Part shown: in pieces, positions 7,881 to 15,187 of the stretch
Layout: the number at the start of each line of letters is the position of its first letter
Position numbering within the stretch: the stretch's first letter is position 1
Assembly: GCA_019084405.1 (NCBI GenBank)
Contig: JAHRFX010000055.1
Location: 1 to 29,832, forward strand
Direction: 5' to 3'
Source: Methanobacterium sp.
GTDB lineage: Archaea; Methanobacteriota; Methanobacteria; Methanobacteriales; Methanobacteriaceae
DNA length: 29,832 nt
Notes under the pieces: generated by a model
Database searches by the model: none
The model's input: only the letters and a program-made list of their open reading frames with translations
What the model was told of the DNA's origin: nothing
Program-made: the position numbers and the translations under genes

Positions 7881-7888
7881 AATATAAA
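7881..7888 (-). promoter_or_regulatory. TATA box for the OB-HD nuclease gene
   Basis: On the minus strand this reads TTTATATT after an A-rich block, a good archaeal TATA box. The ATG lies about 46 bases downstream, leaving a leader of about 20 bases containing the AGGAGT site. Confidence 0.45.
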
Positions 7889-7971
7889 TTTTTTTAAGTT
7901 CTTTGAATTTATATTTTCATGAATATTCTTGATAATAATATTATTCTGCTTTATTATTAAATAAGTCGTTA

Positions 7972-7981
7972 AGTATAAAAG
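7972..7981 (+). promoter_or_regulatory. TATA box for the purC-like gene
   Basis: AGTATAAAAG fits an archaeal TATA box; transcription would begin near 8006 and leave a leader of about 55 bases before the ATG at 8062. Confidence 0.4.
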
Positions 7982-8061
7982 AACATGAATACTAATCATT
8001 ATTAATCATTAAGAATAGGTGAGACCACCCTACTCACCATTGAAATTTAAGGAGTTAAACC

Positions 8062-9093
8062 ATGGGTAGTGTAAAAGACTTAAAAGTACTAAAAAAACCA
8101 AACGACAAGCAAGAAGGAATTGGAAGATTTAAATTCTCAGATAGATACTCTATTTTTGATTGGGGCGAAATGCCCGATCTCATACCTCATAAAGGAGAAG
8201 CTATAGCTATACTTGGAGCTTACTTTTTTGAAAAATTAGAGGACATGGGATACAAAACACATTACATGGGCCTGGTAGAAGATGGAAAAGCAAAAAAATT
8301 ATCCCAACTGGAAAACCCATCCAGTGTAATGGAAATTAAATTACTGAATGTGCTTGAACCTCCCTTAGGCCCTGAAGGCTATGATTACTCCGCTTATCAG
8401 AACCTCAAAGGAAATTTTTTAATACCTCTAGAATTGATATACAGGAACTACATACCCGAAGGAAGTAGTGTATTTGGAAGGTTAAATAGAGGAGAAATAG
8501 AGTTAGAAGATTTAGGACTTGATAAACTACCTTCACCAGATGAAAAACTCGAAAAACCTGTTCTGGATGTTTCCACCAAACTGGAGGTAACTGATAGATA
8601 CATTACATGGGATGAAGCCCGGTCAATTTCAGGACTTAATACAGAAGAAACAGAAGAATTAAAGGATGCCCTGAACGTAGTTAATGAAGTTATAACCTCT
8701 GAATTCTCAAAAATAGGGATTATAAATGAGGATGGTAAAATAGAAGTTGGTTATAACTCTCAAAGAGAGTTAATCTTGGTGGATGTTATGGGTACTCTTG
8801 ATGAGTGCCGTTTTACATTTAATGGTTTGCCTGTAAGTAAAGAAATAACCAGGATACACTACCGGGGATCAAGCTGGCATGCAGCAACTGAAGAAGCTAA
8901 AGAAAAAAATAGGGCTCAGTGGAGAAATATATGTGCACTTAATCCCGAATCTTTACCCCCCAAAATTAAAGATTTAATTTCAAAATTGTATTGTTCCTGT
9001 ACCAATGAAATCACCGGCCGGGTATGGTTTAAAGACTTACCTCCACTTAAAGAAATAATAGCTGATATTGGGGGTGAACTGGATGGAAAATAA
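8062..9093 (+). CDS. purC: SAICAR synthetase (PurC), long archaeal type
   Basis: A 343-residue protein of the SAICAR synthetase family, which joins aspartate to the purine precursor CAIR using ATP. Recognisable stretches are FKFSDRYSIFDWGEMPDLIPHKGEAIAILGAYFFEKLE, NFLIPLELIYRNYIPEGSS, LDVSTKLEVTDRYITWDEA and the metal/ATP-site-like ILVDVMGTLDECRF. It belongs to the long form seen in haloarchaea and some methanogens, about 100 residues longer than the usual roughly 240-residue PurC. Whether the genome has a second, short PurC cannot be told from this window. AAGGAG at 8049-8054 sets the ATG at 8062. The carbonic-anhydrase-like gene overlaps its last 11 bases. Confidence 0.85.
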   Translation: MGSVKDLKVLKKPNDKQEGIGRFKFSDRYSIFDWGEMPDLIPHKGEAIAILGAYFFEKLEDMGYKTHYMGLVEDGKAKKLSQLENPSSVMEIKLLNVLEPPLGPEGYDYSAYQNLKGNFLIPLELIYRNYIPEGSSVFGRLNRGEIELEDLGLDKLPSPDEKLEKPVLDVSTKLEVTDRYITWDEARSISGLNTEETEELKDALNVVNEVITSEFSKIGIINEDGKIEVGYNSQRELILVDVMGTLDECRFTFNGLPVSKEITRIHYRGSSWHAATEEAKEKNRAQWRNICALNPESLPPKIKDLISKLYCSCTNEITGRVWFKDLPPLKEIIADIGGELDGK

Positions 9094-9451
9094 TTTTGCC
9101 ACATGTTTAAATTGTATGGATGGACGCACCCAGCTTCCAGTGATAAACTGGATAAAAGATAAATATCCGGTAGAATACGTGGACATGATTACTGAGCCTG
9201 GTATGGTGGGGCTTTTATCGTTTGAGAAATATGACACTGGATTTTTAAAAAAGTTGAATATTTCCACCAATCAACATGGTTCCCGCCATGTTTTTGTGGT
9301 TGGTCATCATGACTGTGCTGGTAATCCCGTGAGTGAAGAATTACATAAAAAACAAGTTTTACTATCAGTGGGAGTTTTGAAAATGTTGGTACCATCCCTG
9401 GAGGTAATTGGGCTGTGGGTTGATGAAAAATTTGAAGTAAACCAGTTATGA
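9083..9451 (+). CDS. minimal beta-carbonic-anhydrase-like protein
   Basis: A 122-residue protein with beta-carbonic-anhydrase zinc-site motifs: C11-x-D13-x-R15 (CMDGRTQ) and H75-x-x-C78 (GHHDC). These match the Cys-His-Cys zinc ligands and the Asp-Arg pair of that family, but the protein is much shorter than typical enzymes (about 170-220 residues). It resembles the group of short putative carbonic anhydrases. The ATG at 9083 is preferred because GGGGTGA (9070-9076) sits before it inside the end of purC; the 11-base overlap implies translational coupling. CO2/bicarbonate chemistry near a purine gene is suggestive, since CAIR formation uses CO2 or bicarbonate, but this link is speculation. Confidence 0.78.
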   Translation: MENNFATCLNCMDGRTQLPVINWIKDKYPVEYVDMITEPGMVGLLSFEKYDTGFLKKLNISTNQHGSRHVFVVGHHDCAGNPVSEELHKKQVLLSVGVLKMLVPSLEVIGLWVDEKFEVNQL

Positions 9452-9476
9452 TGAAATCATTTCATGATGATTTCAT
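9451..9476 (+). terminator. strong hairpin after the purC/CA-like pair
   Basis: ATGAAATCAT - TTCATG - ATGATTTCAT is a perfect 10-base-pair stem with a 6-base loop beginning at the stop codon of the carbonic-anhydrase-like gene. A T-rich but interrupted tract follows, so it may be a terminator or a 3' stabilising structure. Confidence 0.5.
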
Positions 9477-9630
9477 TATTCTCTGCTTATTTTATATTTA
9501 AAAACCTTATATAACAAATAAAAGTAAAAAAAGAATTTTGAAGTTAAACAGGTAAGTTTCAAGCCATTTAAGTAGGGGATAAAAACCCCTGATTATGTGT
9601 TCTGACTAGAATAGAATACTGGCCGATAAC

Positions 9631-9638
9631 TTTAAATA
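9631..9638 (+). promoter_or_regulatory. possible TATA box for tRNA-Gln
   Basis: TTTAAATA about 65 bases upstream of the mature tRNA 5' end. It would leave a leader of about 40 bases to be trimmed by RNase P. Nothing else in the 9477-9701 spacer stands out. Confidence 0.3.
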
Positions 9639-9701
9639 GTATATCAGTTAAACGTTTAGATTGCCTCATTTAAGCAGGTAATTTATACCAAAAACCTGAA
9701 T

Positions 9702-9773
9702 AGTCCCGTGGGGTAGTGGTAATCCTGCTGGGCTTTGGACCCGGCGACGGCGGTTCGACTCCGCTCGGGACTA
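9702..9773 (+). tRNA. tRNA-Gln (anticodon TTG)
   Basis: A 72-base cloverleaf. The acceptor stem is AGTCCCG (9702-9708) with CGGGACT (9766-9772) and discriminator A at 9773. The anticodon arm is CTGGG - CTTTGGA - CCCGG, with anticodon TTG at 9735-9737. The T arm is GGCGG - TTCGACT - CCGCT (9749-9765). CCA is not encoded. In methanogens glutaminyl-tRNA is formed by amidating glutamyl-tRNA(Gln) with GatDE; the A1-T72 first pair seen here is typical of archaeal tRNA-Gln. Confidence 0.96.
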
Positions 9774-9912
9774 TCTCTATTTTTATTTTATTGTAAAAAA
9801 TATGAATTTGACTTATTACTTATTTTAATTTTCACAAAATTATAATCTAAAATTATTATATAATTAAAAATGTTCTTATTCTTAACAAAATAATCAGTCA
9901 AAAGGTTCTAAA

Positions 9913-11043
9913 ATGGAAAAGCTGCTTATTGTGGGAGTTAACACCCGACCTCTGGCCCATTCTGCATATCAATTAGGATACGAAATATATTCTACCAGCT
10001 ACTTTTGTACCATGGATTTTAATGGATGGCATCATAAAAATTGTATCTTGAAGCAAAAGCCTTATAATTCCTGTGGTAAATTTGAAGAATCCTTTGATCC
10101 CCCACTGCTGATGGAATTATCATCACCATATATAGATGAAGTGGACCACATTATAAGCTATACCGGTGCTGTGCCTGAAAAGTTCCCTCCATCCAAAATA
10201 ATTGGAAATAAAAAAGTGGAAAATGTGGAGAACAAATATAAACTATACCAGAAATTGAAAAATAAATTCAAGTTTCCTGCTACCTACCATTTATCAGAAA
10301 TTGCTGAAGCACAGGAAATTGCAGCTCAGTTTCCAGAAAAAAAATTTATTAAAAAACCAGTGCAGGGTTCTGGAGGATACGGGATAGAAAAATTAAAAAA
10401 TAATAATTTTGAATCGTGCCCTGAATCTGAATTCCTATTACAAGAATTTATTTCTGGAGAAAACGTTTCAACATCGGTACTATCTACCGGTAATGAGTCA
10501 CAGGCAATTCTTAGTAGTAAACAATTGTATGCTGACGAAAATCCCGCATTGCCGGATTTCATTTATGGAGGCAATATTGCACCTTATCCTGGTGAGGATT
10601 CAGTTTTTAAAAAAGTAGCCCAGGCAGTTGTAGATGAATTGAACCTCACAGGTTCTAATGGAGTAGATATGGTAATTGATAAGGACGATATTTATCTCAT
10701 TGAAGTCAATCCAAGATTACATGGAACTTTTGAATGTGCAGAAGCTGTTTTAGGAATAAATATGATGGATGCACATATCAGAGCATGTGAAGGTGAATTA
10801 TTATCCCTTCCTTCTCCTAAAAAATATGCCATAAAAAAGATTTTATTTGCAAAAAAAAGATCTTTAGTAGGAAATTTGAGATACGAAGGAGTTTTTGATC
10901 TACCTCTAGAAAATACCATTATAGAACCAGGGCAACCAGTAGTTACTCTTATCTTCTCCAGTGAAAACCTGTTTAATTGCCTGGAAAAAATTGATAGAAC
11001 TGCTTCCCATGTTGAAAGTAAATTGAAGGAATTTAAATATTAA
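9913..11043 (+). CDS. ATP-grasp family carboxylate-amine ligase
   Basis: A 376-residue enzyme with an ATP-grasp fold, related to COG2232-type predicted carboligases. The nucleotide-binding glycine loop (KKPVQGSGGYGIEKL) is near residue 150, and the metal-binding DMVIDKDDIYLIEVNPRLHGTFE stretch, with its E-x-N pair, is near residue 263. The N-terminal part (VGVNTRPLAHSAYQLGYEIYSTSYF) is the preATP-grasp-type domain. Such enzymes join a carboxylate to an amine or thiol through an acyl-phosphate; here the substrate is unknown. Methanogen cofactor synthesis (methanopterin or similar) is a reasonable guess only. ATG at 9913 has a weak AAAGG upstream. Confidence 0.78.
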   Translation: MEKLLIVGVNTRPLAHSAYQLGYEIYSTSYFCTMDFNGWHHKNCILKQKPYNSCGKFEESFDPPLLMELSSPYIDEVDHIISYTGAVPEKFPPSKIIGNKKVENVENKYKLYQKLKNKFKFPATYHLSEIAEAQEIAAQFPEKKFIKKPVQGSGGYGIEKLKNNNFESCPESEFLLQEFISGENVSTSVLSTGNESQAILSSKQLYADENPALPDFIYGGNIAPYPGEDSVFKKVAQAVVDELNLTGSNGVDMVIDKDDIYLIEVNPRLHGTFECAEAVLGINMMDAHIRACEGELLSLPSPKKYAIKKILFAKKRSLVGNLRYEGVFDLPLENTIIEPGQPVVTLIFSSENLFNCLEKIDRTASHVESKLKEFKY

Positions 11044-11189
11044 ATTATGCCCAGGGCCAGTAAAATAAAGACAATTGTGCCAATCACAATGAGTATGGTA
11101 GTTAAAACCATGGCTGCAGATAAAGCCAAAAAGGCCTTTGCCCTTCTGTCAGGATCTTTTAAGTATTCCTTTATAGGATCTTTGCTCAT
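11040..11189 (-). CDS. 49-residue single-span membrane protein
   Basis: A short minus-strand gene that starts MSKDPIKEYLKDPDRRAKAF, followed by a long hydrophobic helix (about residues 20-49, LALSAAMVLTTILIVIGTIVFILLALGII). A textbook GGTGAT site sits four bases before the ATG at 11189, which makes translation credible. The charged N-terminus and hydrophobic C-terminus predict an N-in, tail-anchored-like small protein. Its stop codon (11040-11042) overlaps the stop of the converging ATP-grasp gene (11041-11043). I do not recognise the family and can propose no function. Confidence 0.72.
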   Translation of the reverse strand: MSKDPIKEYLKDPDRRAKAFLALSAAMVLTTILIVIGTIVFILLALGII

Positions 11190-11317
11190 ATTATCACCAG
11201 ATGATTAATTAAAATTTATTTTTAAGATTAGATAGATTTATCCACTTTTAAATATCATTAGAAATTTATTATAACTTTATACTGCACCTTCCTATTTAAA
11301 ATAAGTCTGTAAATTAT

Positions 11318-11722
11318 TTATTTTAGTAAAAAGATGTACTGGGTAGTGGAGGGAAGTAGTTTCCTCAGATTTTTTAAATCATCCCTATATATGAACAAAG
11401 GATCACTGCATTCTTCAATATTTAAAATTTTACATACAATCTCTGTTTCTAATCTGCCTGAAATTTTAGCCCCAGAATTCACAGACTGTATTTCCACATA
11501 TACGGGTAGTTTTAGTTTTTTAGCCTCAGATTCATTTAAGATTTTATTTAATAAATTAATTTCATCTTTTTTAAACCTGTGCCGGGTTCCATCTGATCCC
11601 ACAACATGAGGTTTGTCTTCGGCCAATAATAAATGGAGTGTTTTTCTCCTTTTAGGCAGGTGTCGATTTAAAATTAAAATCTGTTTTTTTAATAATCTAT
11701 GGGATCTATCATCCTCATTCAT
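11318..11722 (-). CDS. UPF0216 (DUF61) family protein
   Basis: A 134-residue protein of the archaeal UPF0216/DUF61 family, recognised by LNRHLPKRRKTLHLLLAEDKPHVVGSDGTRHRFKKDEINLL. The function of the family is not known. The ATG at 11722 has no ribosome site, and the TATA-like box at 11751-11763 lies about 35 bases upstream, so the message is probably leaderless or nearly so. It is divergent from the next gene. Confidence 0.85.
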   Translation of the reverse strand: MNEDDRSHRLLKKQILILNRHLPKRRKTLHLLLAEDKPHVVGSDGTRHRFKKDEINLLNKILNESEAKKLKLPVYVEIQSVNSGAKISGRLETEIVCKILNIEECSDPLFIYRDDLKNLRKLLPSTTQYIFLLK

Positions 11723-11750
11723 GCTTAAGATTTTAGGGGCTATCCTTATT

Positions 11751-11763
11751 AACTATTTTTATA
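11751..11763. promoter_or_regulatory. shared TATA element between divergent genes
   Basis: The AT block reads CTATTTTTATATG on the plus strand and CATATAAAAATAG on the minus strand. Both readings are archaeal TATA-like and both lie at fitting distances: about 35 bases from the ATG of UPF0216 (minus) and about 40 from the GTG at 11799 (plus). One element may therefore serve both directions. Confidence 0.4.
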
Positions 11764-11798
11764 TGCCATTAGGCACTATAGTAAAAGTGGTGATCCTT

Positions 11799-12137
11799 GT
11801 GGAAATAGACCTGGAACAGTGCCGGGAAAATGACAAAATTAAAGAAATTATTAGTAAAAGCCAGCTCCCCATAAAATATATCAAATTGCTTTTAAGGCTT
11901 TCTGATGGGATATATCTTAATGCTATTAATTATAACGTGGCAATTAATAACAATACTATAAACATAACTTTAATATCCTCAAAACCAGATAATGAAAATG
12001 GTTTTTTTAATAATACTTCTTTAACCAATATATTTTATAAGTTGAGGGAAATGGAAAGGGAAAACCCTGAAATCCAAACCAGCTGCCAAATTGATAACAA
12101 CCTCATAAATTTAGTTATAGAAATAAAAAACTCATAA
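11799..12137 (+). CDS. uncharacterised 112-residue protein
   Basis: A small protein that begins MEIDLEQCRENDKIKEIISKSQLPIKY. It is not a family I recognise; it appears mixed alpha/beta with no membrane span or signal peptide. I place the start at the GTG at 11799 because GGTGATC (11789-11795) lies just before it and a promoter box lies at 11751-11763; the open frame extends upstream to 11613, but that part overlaps the UPF0216 gene and the promoter and looks non-coding. It is followed after 17 bases by the coiled-coil gene, so the two probably share a transcript. Confidence 0.65.
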   Translation: MEIDLEQCRENDKIKEIISKSQLPIKYIKLLLRLSDGIYLNAINYNVAINNNTINITLISSKPDNENGFFNNTSLTNIFYKLREMERENPEIQTSCQIDNNLINLVIEIKNS

Positions 12138-12154
12138 TATTTTAAGGGATTTAG

Positions 12155-12607
12155 ATGGATCTAGAAGATTATAAAAATATTATTGCCGAAGTGGTAGATT
12201 TTGAAATAGAGATGTCCACACTGGTACAATCCCGCAAAACACTTTTAGAATTAAAGGACAAGCGAGAGATATTGCTGGAAATGAAAAATGGTGTTTCTGA
12301 AGATATCCGCTCTATAGAATTAGAATACTTGAAGCGTAGATGTAATATTCGTTCTCAGTTTGAGGATGAAGAAACTTCCCGATTAACACAATTTTTCAGC
12401 AGAAGTTCTTCTCCAAGTCAAATGCGGGCCCGGGCCATGCGTCATCTGGAATCTGAAAGAGTCAGCAAGCTGGAAGCTTATGAAGAAATTAAATTCACTG
12501 TGGAGGATCTTATAGAGCAAATCGAAGACTTGATGGTGGAAGTATACAGTTCCATGAAAAATATTCTGGGAAATGTAGAAATAGAAATGGAAAAAAGCCC
12601 CACTTAA
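12155..12607 (+). CDS. uncharacterised coiled-coil protein
   Basis: A 150-residue, highly charged, almost wholly helical protein with heptad-like runs (LLELKDKREILLEMKNGV and VEDLIEQIEDLMVEVYSSMKNIL), separated by a Ser-rich linker near residues 85-95 (FFSRSSSPSQM). It has no recognised domain, signal or membrane span. ATG at 12155 follows AAGGGAT. It converges on the ATP synthase operon. A structural or scaffold role is plausible, but no function can be assigned. Confidence 0.7.
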   Translation: MDLEDYKNIIAEVVDFEIEMSTLVQSRKTLLELKDKREILLEMKNGVSEDIRSIELEYLKRRCNIRSQFEDEETSRLTQFFSRSSSPSQMRARAMRHLESERVSKLEAYEEIKFTVEDLIEQIEDLMVEVYSSMKNILGNVEIEMEKSPT

Positions 12608-12708
12608 ATAAATTGAATAAATAATTATTTTTAAATTGGTATTTTTAATAAGAATTCATTTTATATTATTTTAATGATATTAATAGGAGTATATTTAATA
12701 AAAAATTT

Positions 12709-12748
12709 CGTAAAATAAAAAAAAATAGGAACTCAACGTGTGAGTTCC
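12709..12748 (-). terminator. terminator of the ATP synthase operon
   Basis: On the minus strand GGAACTCA - CACGT - TGAGTTCC forms a perfect 8-base-pair stem that spans the stop codon of the DUF22 gene and is followed directly by TATTTTTTTTTATTTT. It is the clearest hairpin plus U-tract terminator in the window and ends the long minus-strand transcript. Confidence 0.75.
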
Positions 12749-13116
12749 ACTGGTAAAAGAATCAGCACTCCCAATAAATCTTCTTTTTGTATAGATCCAT
12801 CCACAGCAGCTACAAAAGTAGCATGGTCAAGTGTTCGATCCATACTTACAGGTAAAGGAATTTCCTCCCCTGCAGCAATGATGTGCCCCAGTTGATTGGC
12901 GGCATAAGCACACATGAACACAATATGGCTACCAGGTAGGGAAATTTTTTTGATTTTAATGGGCTTAACTTCTCCTGATTTTATTTCCATATCTTCATCT
13001 GCAATTATGGCCCTCAAATTACCAGAGATCATACCTATCTTAAAATCTACCAGTTCATCACGATAGTGTTCCATATCTTTTTTGACTTCACCCAGTCTGG
13101 TTAGTATTCTGACCAT
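12733..13116 (-). CDS. DUF22 family protein
   Basis: A 127-residue protein of the archaeal DUF22 family: VRILTRLGEVKKDMEHYRDELVDFKIGMISGNLRAIIADEDMEIKSGEV at the start and GVLILLPVELTR at the end. It looks like an all-beta fold and has no membrane span. Its ATG overlaps the stop of ahaD by one base (TAATG), so it is translated together with the ATP synthase genes. Its function is unknown; the coupling suggests an ATP synthase-related or energy-status role, but this is context only. The operon terminator overlaps its stop. Confidence 0.83.
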   Translation of the reverse strand: MVRILTRLGEVKKDMEHYRDELVDFKIGMISGNLRAIIADEDMEIKSGEVKPIKIKKISLPGSHIVFMCAYAANQLGHIIAAGEEIPLPVSMDRTLDHATFVAAVDGSIQKEDLLGVLILLPVELTR

Positions 13117-13757
13117 TACTCCATCTCCATGGATTTTTTAATTACCTTCAATCGAACGAAGTTTTCCCTTTCCATCTCTTCCAGCCTCATTTCAATGTAT
13201 TTGACTGTATTTTCCAGACGGGGAATGATTATATGTTCCAGAGCATTTACCCTTCGTTTGGTAGATTCAATTTCACCAGCTAAAAGTACAATTGTCTTTT
13301 CAATCTCACCCAGTTCAATTATAAGTGCCAGAGACTCCTCAAACTTTTTAGCAGCTTCGTCCAGTTTTACTGAAGTATCAACAAAACTGTATCCTCTTTC
13401 AACTACTGTCCTTGAAGAAGATGTGGAATCCAGTACAGGTACCACCACCCCCATGATACTACGGGAGTCGATATCCAATTCAATAGACTCTTTAACTGAC
13501 ATGGCAGCTTTATTTACTGCTAAATCACCCATTAATATTTGAGCGGTAGTTAAGTCTTCAAAAGCTTCCTTCAGTTTTTCTTCAACATTTTCTCGGGATC
13601 CTTTTACCCTTTCCAGTATATTGAAAAACTCCATTATAAGAGCGTTACGCTTTTCTTTTAACAGGCTGTAACCTTTTACTGCAAGTTTTTCCCTGTCTTT
13701 AAGCTTTAAAAGCTCCATCCTGGTGGGGTTAATCCCTTCAATCATTTCCTGTGCCAT
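13116..13757 (-). CDS. ahaD: A-type ATP synthase subunit D
   Basis: A 213-residue central-stalk subunit. The start INPTRMELLKLKDREKLAVKGYSLLKEKRNALIMEFF is the signature of the D subunit, and long helices at both ends form the rotating coiled-coil shaft inside the A3B3 head. Length is normal. It lies 30 bases after ahaB and overlaps the DUF22 start by one base. Confidence 0.96.
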   Translation of the reverse strand: MAQEMIEGINPTRMELLKLKDREKLAVKGYSLLKEKRNALIMEFFNILERVKGSRENVEEKLKEAFEDLTTAQILMGDLAVNKAAMSVKESIELDIDSRSIMGVVVPVLDSTSSSRTVVERGYSFVDTSVKLDEAAKKFEESLALIIELGEIEKTIVLLAGEIESTKRRVNALEHIIIPRLENTVKYIEMRLEEMERENFVRLKVIKKSMEME

Positions 13758-13787
13758 TTTATCCCTCTAAAAAGAAAATAGGAAATG

Positions 13788-15185
13788 TTATTCTTTTTCA
13801 TAGTTAGGCAGGTATTTTGGTATGTGGTCTTCCCGCACCCGTTTAAGTTCTGAAACAGATAATAAACTCAGAAGTTCCCAACCTAAATCAAGAGTTTCCT
13901 GTATAGACCTATCTTCATCTCTACTTTGAGTTATGAATTGTTTTTCGAACTCTTCAGCAAATTTTAAGAATTTTTGATCCCTTTCCGTAAGAGCTTCTTC
14001 CCCTACTACTGCCATAAGATCCCTTAAATCACGACCTTCTGCATAGGCAGAGTAAAGCTGATCAGAAACACCACTGTGATCTTCTCTGGTTCTTTCATCA
14101 CCAATACCCCCACTCATAAGTCGGGATAAAGAAGGTAGAACATCTACTGGAGGGTAGATACCTTTACGGTGCAGGTCCCTGCTTAGTACTATCTGTCCTT
14201 CGGTAATATAACCAGTTAAGTCAGGAATAGGGTGTGTTATATCGTCTTGAGGCATTACCAGAATAGGCATCTGAGTAATAGAACCATCTTTACCATCTAA
14301 TCTTCCGGCTCTTTCATATATACTGGATAAATCAGTGTACATGTAACCCGGGTAACCTCTTCTTCCCGGTACTTCTTCTCTTGCTGCAGAAATTTCCCGT
14401 AAAGCTTCACAATAGTTAGTTAAATCAGTTAATATAACCAGTACGTGCATATTATGCTCAAAAGCAAGATATTCCGCTGTGGTTAATGCCATACGGGGGG
14501 TAATAATCCTTTCGATGGCAGGGTCATCTGCCAGGTTCATGAATACTGTTACTCTTTCCAGTGCACCGGTTTGTTCAAAGTCCCGCATGAAGTAGTTGGC
14601 TTCTTCGTGAGTAATACCCATAGCAGCAAATATTACTGAAAATTCAGTTTCCTGGGCCAGTACCTTTGCTTGCCGGGCAATTTGAGCTGCCAGTTCATTG
14701 TGAGGCAATCCTGATCCTGAAAAGATAGGTAATTTCTGTCCTCTTACCAGAGTATTCATACCATCAATGGTTGAAATACCAGTTTCAATGAATTCTGCAG
14801 GGAATTCCCGGGCAGAAGGATTCATAGGACTACCATTTATATCCAGTTCCTTCTCAGGGATGATTTCTGGTCCGCCATCAATAGGCTTTCCAGTACCATT
14901 GAATATACGGCCCATCATATCCAGGGAAACACCAATCTTAGCTGTTTCACCAGTGAATCTAACCTTGGTGGTGGCTGTATTCAAATCACTTGTCCCTTCG
15001 AAAACCTGAATTACTGCCAGATCCTCTTTAACTTCCAGAACCTGACCCCTTCTATTTTCACCAGAAGGAGTTACAATCTCCACTATTTCACTGTAAGCAA
15101 CACCTTCTACACCTTCCACTATCATTAAAGGACCAGCTACTTCAGTAACAGTGGTGTATTCTCGGGTTTTTATATTAACATTCAT
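13788..15185 (-). CDS. ahaB: A-type ATP synthase subunit B (non-catalytic)
   Basis: A 465-residue head subunit, homologous to the catalytic subunit but regulatory. Family marks are TREYTTVTEVAGPLMIVEGVEGVAYSE, ISTIDGMNTLVRGQKLPIFSGSGLPHNELAAQIARQA (the P-loop position is replaced by SGSGLPHN, so there is no true Walker A) and EVPGRRGYPGYMYTDLSSIYERAGR. It forms the A3B3 hexamer with AhaA and starts two bases after the ahaA stop. Confidence 0.98.
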   Translation of the reverse strand: MNVNIKTREYTTVTEVAGPLMIVEGVEGVAYSEIVEIVTPSGENRRGQVLEVKEDLAVIQVFEGTSDLNTATTKVRFTGETAKIGVSLDMMGRIFNGTGKPIDGGPEIIPEKELDINGSPMNPSAREFPAEFIETGISTIDGMNTLVRGQKLPIFSGSGLPHNELAAQIARQAKVLAQETEFSVIFAAMGITHEEANYFMRDFEQTGALERVTVFMNLADDPAIERIITPRMALTTAEYLAFEHNMHVLVILTDLTNYCEALREISAAREEVPGRRGYPGYMYTDLSSIYERAGRLDGKDGSITQMPILVMPQDDITHPIPDLTGYITEGQIVLSRDLHRKGIYPPVDVLPSLSRLMSGGIGDERTREDHSGVSDQLYSAYAEGRDLRDLMAVVGEEALTERDQKFLKFAEEFEKQFITQSRDEDRSIQETLDLGWELLSLLSVSELKRVREDHIPKYLPNYEKE

Positions 15186-15187
15186 TT

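Noticed and set aside
9189..9395. Minus-strand open frame over the carbonic-anhydrase-like gene
   Set aside because: The zinc-site motifs on the plus strand identify the real coding strand.
11613..11798. Upstream part of the frame containing the 112-residue gene
   Set aside because: It overlaps the UPF0216 gene and the shared TATA box, and the ribosome site GGTGATC points to the GTG at 11799.
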